Assembly (NCBI GenBank): GCA_002751075.1
Contig: NAOQ01000051.1
Coordinates: forward strand, 227,338-243,439
Reading direction: 5' to 3'
Origin: Ichthyophonus hoferi
Taxonomy: Eukaryota > Opisthokonta > Ichthyosporea > Ichthyophonida > Ichthyophonidae
Length of the DNA stretch: 16,102 nt
Positions 1 to 10,100 of the stretch are shown in pieces (position 1 is the stretch's first letter; every line of letters starts with the position of its first letter). A model generated the notes under the pieces. That model was not told where the DNA came from. It worked only from the letters and a program-made list of their open reading frames with translations, and searched no databases. Position numbers and translations under genes: made by a program.

Positions 1-545
1 GGTACATGGATTTTGAACTGAACAATTATGATATAAATAGCTATCATCGCTATTTAATGTTAGTAAGTAGTTCTCTGAGTTCTGAACAAGCAAGAGATCT
101 GGACACTATTATATACGAGAGCCAGTGGTGGATTAGACAATACAATAACAACGTGTTTAATACATATATATAACTAAACGCAAAGTATTTATGTGTACGT
201 TTACGAGAATTTTGTATTTTGCTATTGATAGGTCGTATGTATGAGTGAGTCTATTTTTACTAGTGTTCCTGCATATGTGTGAGCAGGGGTCCTCTATTAT
301 TGACTTCTGCTTTCATTTATACTTCATTTTGCTACCAGTGCCAACTTTGGTTAACACCCGTAGAGCTGAGTTTAATAACCTAAATGGGACCAGTCATAAA
401 TATCTGTTGTTGTTGTTTCCTTATATGGCTCATTGACATGCAAGCTATGTATCGACAAATCAATTATCACTACGTGTTCATTTGGAGTTAACGATTTTGT
501 AACAACCAATAAAGATTACTAACCACATAACATGGTAACATGTAC
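1..545. repeat. Diverged interspersed repeat, copy A (unclassified)
   Basis: This stretch is alignable by eye with about 11640-12240 and in part with 15240-15770, all in the same orientation. The best-conserved block is around 52-90 (a TTTAATGTTAGTA word, then TTCTCTGAGTTCTGA), which recurs at 11689-11721. A second block near 210-225 (TTTTGTATTTTG) recurs near 11870. The end (AACGATTTTGTAAC, about 489-502) recurs at about 15717-15730. The copy may begin upstream of the window. I see no clear terminal inverted repeats, target-site duplication or coding frame, so its class is unknown. Boundaries are approximate. Confidence 0.55.
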
Positions 546-579
546 TATACCCCCATTTAGTTTGGATGTGAAAGACTTG

Positions 580-776
580 TAGTAGGCTGATTTCATAATA
601 GGCTGATTTTGTAATAGGCTGATATTTAATAATAGGCTTTTTCATAGTTTACTGACTTCATAATAGGCTGATTTCATAGTAGATTCCTTTCATAGTAGGC
701 TGATTTCATAATGGGCTGGTTTTATAGTAGGCTGCTTTTATAATAGGCTATTTTCATAGTAGGCTGTTTTCATGGT
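580..776. repeat. Minisatellite, about 12 units of 15-17 bases
   Basis: Tandem units read roughly TTTCATAATAGGCTGA. The AGGCT core is visible in most units, while two or three are degenerate (TTTACTGA and TAGATTCC variants). Units alternate between ATAATAGG and ATAGTAGG endings, which suggests growth by slippage or unequal exchange. No open frame runs through the array. Confidence 0.85.
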
Positions 777-1417
777 TTTTCCTGTTTCTCTGCTACAGTT
801 TTTAAAACAATATACATGCATGTAAGTACTTTTGCATGCTCTACACTGTACTTGTTATTGCACTCTAATTATAACATTCAATCTAAGGAGATAGTTAAGA
901 ATAACCATAAAGAGGAAGCTTGCCCAGCTCACAAGAAACTACTAGAAATGGAAATCTACGCCTAAGGATGAATGAATAGATTGGTTCAGAATAAATCAAT
1001 ATAATAATATATTAGCTAATAATCAAGGGACCCGAGGCTAAGGCAATTGATCGTATAAGACAAATTAGCTAAGATCAAATATAGAGTTATGATGTCATAG
1101 GGCGTTAATAGGCCCATATTAGGCTATTGTTTTATTCTGACACCAATCAGTCAGGGTCAGAAACATTTTTATTCTTTTCAAATAAACTAACAATTTATGA
1201 CAGTTTGAACAAAAACTTATTGACAATACGTATAGTCTACTTCACCCTAAATAGTGGCGGAAAAAAGCTACTACCCTCCTATAACAGCACAGACCGATTA
1301 ACCTGTAGGTCCTTTGTAGGTCCCTTGTATTTTTTTTGAACCTCTAGCAATTGCAGAACCATAATAAAGATATTTTACGTGATTATGCAACCAAGCAAGA
1401 GGACAGTTGTAGTTGCA
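777..1417. other. Non-coding AT-rich stretch, no gene seen
   Basis: I see no convincing coding frame here. The open frame at 1127-1339 has no splice context or family resemblance. Two TTTATT words (1131-1136 and about 1168-1173) would read AATAAA on the minus strand. They lie about 245-290 bases past the stop of the minus-strand gene model, so they are candidate poly(A) signals for it. Confidence 0.4.
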
Positions 1418-2810
1418 CTACGTCTTTGGTTTGCAGGATCCTGTATATATAATGGCTACAGTATCTTGAAATTTTGCCAAGTCAGCCATAGGTTTCATTA
1501 GTGTGGCTTTTTTGGAAGTATTCAACTGTTTAGACTTGTAGGAAGCTATGATGGTTCCTCTGCCATGTAGACGCCTACAGGGATTGTGCTATACAACCCA
1601 GTGGCCTGCGTGTATATTGTTATTTACTGTTATTTTGGTGATATTAGTGAATTTTAAAGTAGAGTAGTGAAAAAGGATGGACGTGTGCGTTTCCTTTAGA
1701 GGTATTAGATTTTAAAGCAACTTTCTTGTACAGATATTGCGAGGGAGATACGCTAACAACTAATGTTAAGGCCGTGGCTCCACCTTCACTGGCAAGAAAG
1801 CAGAAAGAAAATATGTCTGGGTTGCTGAAGGTTGTGTGGACCCTATATACATACAATTTTCCTGAGCATGCATAACTGTTTATGATTCTACGCCTCTTCC
1901 TGTTTTTTGAAATACATACATGCATATCCCCCCACCCTCAGCCTCACGCCCACATACCCTTTCCTAATACGCGTTATCCGCCTATATAAAAAAATAAGTT
2001 ATCATATTTCTCCATCAACTTTTTTTAGGGCTAAAATATTCTTGTTTTTTTGCCGTGTAGAATTAATCTTTATAGTTAGCATCCTGCCCTTGCATAATTT
2101 TTGGAATGAGAGAGGCGTCCATATGGTATACCAAAATAGGGACCCGGGGTGGTTAAGTAATTCCTTACCAAGTATACGTGGTTTTGTTTGTGGACTTTTC
2201 ATGACAGTGACAAGATTATCTGTGCTAATTCATCACCCATGTAGCCCATGTCTCAAGGAGACCTCTAGTATTGGTAGTATTAATGTGTACGGGTGGGCAT
2301 CGAAGGGTGCCAACCTACCATACATCATCCTTATAGTGTCGTCATCTTTATAGGGACCCTGGTGTGAAAGAATTATCACATATGTTATAGTCCCCTTGTC
2401 CTTCACCGTACTAATAGCAAGACAGGGCTTTAATGTTCCATAATATACGGAACTATCCAATCATATCAGCGATAGGCCAATGATAAGTTTTAATATCTAT
2501 GAACTTGTAGCCCCACTATAAGGCAACCAGTATCTGTCCCCTGGCTAATTGCTTGGAAGTGGCCGTGAAGTAGATAAGTACTCCTTTGAGAAAGGTAGCA
2601 AGCAGACCCGGTGGCCCGGTGGCGGCCTGAGTGAATACTTCTGTATGAAGAAGGTCCCCTCTGCCTGCCTGGTGTTGTGACATACCTCACTATGGTCATA
2701 GTCACACCGACACCATTCTTAGGCAGCTTGATGATGTTAGTACAGTCAATGGAGTGGGTGTTCTTGTGGCCTCCTGGTCTGTAACGCCACTTCTTCATTC
2801 TCTCAGTCAT
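1418..2810 (-). CDS. Unrecognised small multi-exon gene (about 131 codons in the best model)
   Basis: I do not recognise this protein. Exon 1 (2810-2686) is the strongest part: it starts MTERMKKWRYRPGGHKNTHS, its codon choice looks strongly coding, an in-frame stop lies just upstream of the ATG, and it ends at a good donor, AG|GTATGT. Further exons chosen by phase and splice signals are 2410-2319 (acceptor CTATTAG, donor G|GTAGGT; includes TITYVIILSHQGPYKDDD), 2219-2169 (acceptor GCACAG, donor G|GTAAGG) and 1545-1418 (includes KPMADLAKFQDTVAIIYTGS, stop TAG at 1420-1418). These four join in phase to 131 residues and a stop. Exons 2-4 are inference. A strong pyrimidine-rich acceptor near 1784 is unused in this model and may mark another exon or an alternative end. 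No signal peptide or obvious membrane segment was seen. The gene is divergent from the myotubularin-like gene. Confidence 0.4.
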
Positions 2811-2838
2811 CCCTCAGCCACCCCTTTTAAGATTCTAT
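2811..2838. promoter_or_regulatory. 28-base gap between two divergent start codons (putative bidirectional promoter zone)
   Basis: The minus-strand ATG (2810-2808) and the chosen plus-strand ATG (2839-2841) are 28 bases apart. If both are true starts, the 5' leaders must be tiny, or each leader must overlap the other gene. On the plus strand, an acceptor-like pyrimidine run followed by CAG ends near 2806, so an upstream 5' leader exon of the phosphatase gene is also possible. No TATA box is evident. CCAAT words lie at about 2457, 2476 and 2938. Confidence 0.35.
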
Positions 2839-4120
2839 ATGGCATCTTGGCATGTCAAGTATTTCATGATGCTTTTCTTATCTCCATTTCTCGTACTATA
2901 TTTTTTTGAGTCATCTGGGAATGACAGTGACATCTGACCAATAGGGTGCAGGTAGACAAGGTATGCTTTGAAGGGGCTAGGCGATTGGTGGGTACCTTGA
3001 CCATGACAGCCACTCACCTTTTGTTTTACACCGAGGGATCCAATAATATGCTTCTGGTGTGTCTTCTTCTGTTGCCTCTCATGTGTGTGTGAATCTATAG
3101 CTGTTGATTGGTTTGTGTGTTAATCTGTAGGGATTACTAAGTTCAGCTAGCCAATGAGATATAGGATATTTTATCTCTGTCGTTCGCCATCTTGGGCTGG
3201 TTTTCAGGAATGTGATTGGACTGTATAGAATTGATCTAATTGGCTTGAGCATAGTGTTGTTATGGTTGGCTTGCAGTGATCTAATCTGGGGACTAAAAAC
3301 AAATTGACTGTAATATGAGTGGTGGGTTTATGTTATATTTTAAAACACGTATGTCTGTGGCCTCAGGTCATATATTATATATATCATATTTGTCTTTCAT
3401 CTATGTATGAACCACTTGGATTATGCATATACTACTACTGTGCAGCCTTTAAAACATGGATTTATCTAATTAACAAGTGATGTTAATTAAGTGGGGTTCT
3501 GCATTTAGGAGGTAAATGATCGCCTAAAGCCTTTGTGATAAGTGTGTTTAATATATGTTTATGCCTATGAGGCACTGTACGTGGTTTCACTGTGGGATCA
3601 CCCTCTCAATACTAGCTACCTGGTAGTGATAGTAAATGAAATCCCCCTCATCATCTATCATGGTAGCCATAGTACAGTGTCATTGACGTCACACAGAGCA
3701 GGGAGTGGTTGCGTCTTGCAATAAGCACGGATGGTGGAGGCTTATTCGCCAACCATTGGTTTGTGATCATGTTACAGATGGGATCTGATTGGATGCTAAA
3801 TATAGACAGGGGATGGGTTGACAGGTACAGTACCAGACTATTGTGACTGTAGACCGCAAATCATTGGTCAAGAACGGCACTCCCCTAGCCATACAGACTG
3901 CCACCTTTCAACACCTGTTGTTTGTGGTACCTCGTGAGAAAGAGGCCAATGATGTGTACCAGTGTTTGGCCCAGCATGCTTTCCCAGGTGGGTAGGAGTC
4001 CCCTCTCTACCCTGTACTTCCCCTCTCCCCTGTATGCTGGCCTCACTAACATGGCGGTTGGTACAGAGACTCTACAAGAGCTGTATGCCTTTGACCACCC
4101 CCCCAGGGTGGAGCTACCAG
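2839..4120 (+). other. PH-GRAM domain, exons 1-4
   Basis: The GRAM core [12 protein letters not shown] in exon 2 closely matches the MTMR6 pattern GTLYLTATHLLF. Exon 3 gives [20 protein letters not shown] followed by REKEANDVY, matching the last strands and helix. Exon 4 gives ELYAFDHPP, the linker into the phosphatase domain. In this family the domain binds phosphoinositides and helps target the enzyme to membranes. Confidence 0.85.
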
Positions 4121-7100
4121 GTTGGTATAATACCTTGTATAGCATGGGATTGCAAGGCAGAGCCAGGCCCTAATGCTGTGAGGGAGGGTAGGGGGGCTGG
4201 GTGGGTGGGTGCTCTATGATCCCTTGGTGGAATATGCACGAATGGGCATCCCTAACGAGCTATGGCGCCTTACCACCTCTAACCAGGACTATAAGGTAGA
4301 TGAGGGGAAGGGAGGAAGGGGCAGTATAAGAGGTAGTGTACTATATGTAATACCTATGTGTGGATGGCATGACCAGGGGGAGGTTGTTATGTGATTGATC
4401 AATGTGTGCTTGTGTTGTCTATAGGGAGCCATTGTCCTCAGAGAGGGAAATAGGGGCAGAAGGAAGCTAAAGAAAGAAGGGCATGTTTGGGAATAAAGCA
4501 ATCGATAAGATGGTAGGGGGAGACAAGAGAGACAACCCTAATAGATAGATGAGAAGGATGGAAGAGGGACGGGACGGAGGCAAGAGAATGATATATACCA
4601 GTACCTACATTGTAAAAATATTGTGGTTTAATATTGTCCTTCTCATAAGAAAGCTGCACAGATCCTTGTTCAATCAAAATGTGCATCATAATATCATAGG
4701 TATTGCATGTGTCTTATGAGTGGCCCTTTGCTTTCCTGCCAGGTTGCAGAAGGCCATTTATATTTTAATGCTAATCCCTTGTTGGCGTATTAAAAAGTAT
4801 GACGGGCGTAAATTTGATTTACTTGAATAATAGGCAAATATGACTGGTCAGAAGCATTCCGATGGATTTATTTTATTTTTAGTGGGCCAACTTCAGTGAT
4901 AGTAGTTGGCTGTATGCCCTCCCAGACCCCATATGACGTATCTGCCCATATATAGCCTATAGTTTTGCTATCAGGCCCAGCGTGTGTAGGGGCATCAGGA
5001 GAGAGAAGCCCTCTAGCAGTACATGACCCTGACTAACAGAACCTTCCCCTCCCTCTCCAGCTGTGTGACACCTATCCCCGTGTGCTCTATGTGCCAGCTG
5101 CTGCCAATGAGATGTTGGTAAAGAATGTGAGTGGGGAGGTCCCCTGTATACTTGGCTTTTAATGGCCCGGAATGGTTGGGCCTCATATTTAACTGCTTGC
5201 TCTTATCTGATTATCTAATTGGTTCATTAGTTATTTGAAATAAAGTATGTGATTGGTAGGTTATATCGATTAAAATCTTCACATCATCAAGACACATTGG
5301 TGGCCTACATTGAGACAATACCCAATTCGATTGGCTAGATAAGGCGGTTTTCAAGTGATATTTTACCCTTTTTATTTATTTGAACGCGAGTTAGTTGTGT
5401 AAATATTTCTTTCAACCAATAATTTTAAGAAATAAGTCATTCCCATCCAATCAAGTCACAGTCATGCCAAGCTAGTCACTGTAGGTTGGTCCATATTAGC
5501 CCACTCCCGCCTATCAACTATTAGTGATTCCATGGTATGGCGTAGAAGCACTAGCTGTCAAACGATATTGAACCAATGGTGTTTATACCATACCTTTCCC
5601 CTGCATGGTGTCATGTGCTCCTATCTTAAGAGGCCCATTTACCCTATGTCTCTGTGTGGTATGTGGTTTCTGGTGTGTTACCTAGCCTGTGTGTAATGCT
5701 CCCTTATGTAAGGGTAGCCTATCAAGGCGGCTGGGCCTACTGCTTGTCTGCTTGTAGAGGGCCCTGGACTAACAGGATGGTATGGTACAGTGTGCTGCCT
5801 TCCGTAGCAAGCGCCGCCTTCCTGCCCTGAGCTACTTCCACCGGCCCACCAAGGTTGACTTCACTCTCCCTTACCATACACGGTCCTACAAAGAAAGCGA
5901 GCTACCAATTATACATCTGACTGTATTCTCACATGCTCCATGAACCACGTATCACTGTGTAGAGTACTAAGTAGAACATAGTATAGCACAGGGTAGAAGT
6001 GGTCCTAATTGGCTCTATCAGCGGGCCAGGCTGGTTGGGCAAGCACTCAACAGATAGTTGATAGATGGGATATGAAGCCCTCTATCTCTATGGTTACAGC
6101 ATGTGTTCTTGTGGTTAGATTTAAAAAGGATTGGTCATTGGTACTACTAGCCTAACTTGTACATATACAATATATGATTGGCTCGTTGAAGCTTGGCTAC
6201 AATATGATTGGTATCTCCCGTCCTGTTCTTTCTCCTATCCCATATTCTCTTTCTCTTTCACCCACTCAATACATTGCTTTTTGTCACATCCTATTTTTCA
6301 CTAGCCCACCGCTTCTACTATCTCTGGACATATCACCCTTATAAGGGGGTAGGTAGGGAAGGATGATTGGTCAACCTAATAACCATATATAGACTGGCAG
6401 TGTGGATGGTTACCAATCATAAGGGGCCAGAGTGTTTTCTGTGGGGCGACTCTTCGATTAACCGTGACTGCTCTGCAAACTAACCAATATTTAAACATCC
6501 ACAGGCCAGTATCACACGCTGCAGCCAGCCCCAAGTAGGAATTAAGGCCCGGCGGAGTGAGGCCGACGAGCAGATGGTGCAGGTAAGTTTAAGGGTGGTG
6601 TGCATGCCACCTAGCTGAGACTAGCTGGTTCCTTGCTGCTGGGGCTGGGCCGGGCCTGTGTTGACTGGGCCTGTGTAGCTAGTGTTCTCGGCCAATCCCA
6701 ACAGTGTCACCCACTACATTGTAGATGCCAGACCCTTTGCCAATGCCGTTGCATGCAGGTGATCTCTCCCTCGTCTGTCTCAGTTGCTATAACAACTCAT
6801 GAACAATAAGTTGAAAGGGTGGGGGGCCATGGGTTGGCCGTAAAGAAACAATATACCTTCATAAAGGAGCGCGTTTAACAACAGTTCACATGATCATCTT
6901 TAGCTTGCTTGTGTTTATGCCCCCACAGCAAACACTGAGTATGTAGCTATGTGGCCATACATATGCTGCATAGGCCCCTCCCCTCCTGTGTGCAGGGTGT
7001 GTAGGGCTCATAGGGCGACTCCCATTATGACTGCCACTTATGTTTATATGTGAGCACTAAACTGCCCATATAGACTGGTAGATTCAGGCCTGATATGGGT

Positions 7101-10100
7101 ATAGGGGCCTATTCAAATGAGATATCAACATGAAGGAGACCTAGGCTAGGACTGATAGCAGAGGGTGGGGGAATAGGGCAGGAGGGGCAGGCTACGAAAC
7201 CACCGACCTGTATGCCAACTGTCAGATTCACTACATGGACATAGCCAATATTCATGTAATGCGTACTGCTATGACAAAATTACTGGAAGGTTAGTACAGG
7301 TCACCCCCCTATGAGCTTCTTAGATGTGTGAGGGCATATATGTATACTTGTTTACTGTCTGTGGTTGCGGAGGGAGAGAATTAATATCTATATATCTACA
7401 TGCATTCTACTATAAGTCAGACAATATATACAGCCGACCGGCCAATCGCAACCTGTGTGTATGTGGACACGTGATAGACCCGGGATGAGAGGGGCAAGGT
7501 GGCGATGACCTGATTCTTAATTGGCTCTATATAAATATAGTTTGTTACCCTTACTATGTGCTGTAGTGCCCAGTGATTGGATAAATGTGGCACATGCCTC
7601 CCTTATATGGAACACCAGACTACTAACTAGTACCCTATAGCCTGCCATACAGTAGACACTACCAGTTCCACCTGGCTGAGGGCAGTCAATGCCTCGAACT
7701 GGCTCTACCACATTAATACCGTGCTACGTGCTGCTACCTTCATTACCAGGCATGTATAGGACAGTATGGAAACACCAATTATATAGGAACAAGTTGCTAT
7801 GTCAAAGGAGATCATTGGCGGACAGCACTAACTGGAAGGTTGCAGGGCGGTAGCCTGTGAGGGGGCCAGTGTGATGGTGCACTGTAGTGATGGGTGGGAT
7901 CGTACCAGCCAGCTTACAGGTAGGTTTTTCCCCCAAGGCCCAGGGGGCTGTAGGGGCCGGTGCTAACTAGGGGACCCTCTAGGTCTAGCCCAGCTGTGCA
8001 TTGACCCCTTCTATCGCACTATCCACGGCTTTGAGGTATGTAATCTCCCCCCTTACAGAGGTGATCAACACCCCTACCTAATTTCACTGACTAGGTTCTC
8101 AATAGACCTTGATATGCAAGGAGTGGCTATCCTTTGGTCACAAGTTCATGTCCCGCTGTGGTTTTCTGCGAGGTGACCGCAAAGAAATGTCGCCCGTGTT
8201 TACCCAGGCAGGTTCCCTGTGCCCTCTCTAGCCTGCCTGTAACGTTCTGGTTGATATGTGACCACATGAGAGGGAGAGGGAGGGGAGACCCCTATAGGCT
8301 TCCTAATAACCTTGATGTTTTTCCTCAGTTTCTCGACTGCACCTGGCAGATCTTACAGCAATACCCCACTGCCTTTGAGTTCAATGCCCTCCTGCTGACC
8401 ACTCTGGTAAGACACCCCTCCTGTATGTTGTATGTAGAGCAGATTACCTTTTCCTGAGTCTGTCTGTGTACTGCCTACCTACCTACCTACCTACCTATCT
8501 ACCTACCTACCTACCTACCTACCCATCTATTAGTTAGCCATCCTGTTTACTTCTCTTTAGATACAGTCAGTATGGAAGGGATTTTATTGTGTGTCATGCA
8601 CTCCTTCCCTCTCCCCCATCCTTCCACAATCATACTGTGGCCCTAGGCGCCTGTGTTCCATGTGATATTCTAAAGCCTTTCCTACTAGGATGCACTAGTT
8701 TATCAGTTTATCTCACCTGTGTGTCCCGTCCCCTTCTACTCTATTATTACTATAGCATACTGAACTATACTCGTGCCGCTTTGGAACCTTCTTAGGAAAC
8801 TACCAGAAGTACAGGTAGTGTCATGGTGTCAGTACTACAGTATCTGTCTTTCCTTGCCCTCTGCGTGCTGTTTATCTCTGTCTCTCTCTCTATTGTAACT
8901 CCTCCTATATATTTTGGGTTCTTCCTTTCTATCTCCTCTGTATGCTTGCTCATTTTGGGTTTATGTTTGTAACCTTGCCGCTGGTTGTAAAACTTTACAT
9001 TTAACAACTCAATGGACTTTATATTGTGAGGCTGTATGGGACAAGGCTCTATAGTGGACTGTGCTTATACAGAGGGCTGCTACCTGCAGAGAAAAACACA
9101 GAATACCACAGCATACAGTATCAGTGTGGGACTACATTGAGGCCACCAAGGAGATCTATACCAATGCCCTGTATACACCCTATGTGAGTGCTAGGGGAGA
9201 AGAGAGGAGGGGAGAGGGGGAGATGGGGGCAAGAACACTAACAAGCCGTCTTGCAGGACAAGCCTCTCATACCTAGTACAGAGCCACAACACACGGCGAT
9301 ATGGACGGATTTATACTGGTATGTGTGCTTCTCTATACAACCAGAGAACCATTATGCCTGAATATTAGCCTACCAGAGAAGGGAGGTGGGGGGGGGGGCG
9401 TAGGGAGTAATAAAGGGTGATATAGTAGAGCCCTGCAGGACTAGGGTTACATTGTCTTCGCATACATCTTTCTGTCCTGCCCATAGCTTAAGAGTCAGCT
9501 TCTTCAGTACCCTGCTAACCATAACTTCACTTCCCCTACTCCTTGTGACATGCATATGTCCACTATCCTTACCCACCCGTTCAACCCCTATCTATCTATC
9601 ATTAAGTGCCTGGCTGTTAAGTCTCCTATGGGGGTCTGGATGGGATTGTTTTCTAGGAATTGTATATGCTGGCTGTGGGATGGGGGATGGGGCTTGCTTA
9701 TCTAGGGATGGTAGAGGGGTAGTAATAAAGACATTGGCCTACAGCCAGCATGAACCCGACGTACATCCACAGGAGACGGGCCAGGACCTTAGCCTGGTAG
9801 GTAGTGAATGTAGGGGAGTAGGCAGCTGCTGTGCATCCGGAGGTAGAGGTGGTAGTACTGCCCCTTAGTAGGTAAAGGTTTTAATACTGTCACTTGATAG
9901 GTAGAGGTTTTAATACTACCCCTTGATAGGTAGAGCTGCAGCAGGAGGTAGCGTGGCTGGAGAACAGCATGGCACGCCTCCAATCATATACTGAACAGAT
10001 AGATAATCAAATTGAGGCTACATGTTCCCATTGGCGGGCTGGCCTGAAGTTGGTAAGTAATGGGCGGTGGGTGCCCATATATGGGCATTATAACTCACAT

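Noticed and set aside
1644-1925. 93-codon minus-strand open frame
   Set aside because: A good pyrimidine-rich acceptor lies inside it near 1784, but no downstream phase fits the four-exon model without an early stop. Kept only as a possible alternative exon.
2520-2685. Open frames on both strands just after the donor of minus exon 1 (one minus frame reads LLATFLKGVLIYFTATS)
   Set aside because: On the minus strand, joining that frame to exon 1 would need a 25-base intron, too short for normal splicing. The plus frame has no acceptor/donor fit to the phosphatase gene. Left unassigned.
3885-4219. Overlapping open frames on both strands (3885-4145 minus, 3922-4173 and 3962-4219 plus)
   Set aside because: These are shadows of exons 3 and 4, which read in another arrangement matching the PH-GRAM domain.
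7517-7711. 64-codon minus-strand open frame
   Set aside because: It is antisense to exon 11 and intron 10, and the plus-strand exon has clear MTMR homology.
9388-9398. Run of G residues in intron 18 as a possible quadruplex
   Set aside because: It is a single G run next to a few GGG words, not a four-tract pattern with short loops, so no special structure is supported.
9452-9868. 138-codon plus-strand open frame
   Set aside because: It is mostly intron 18 read through. Only its 9745-9796 part (exon 19, same frame) is supported by homology and splice sites.
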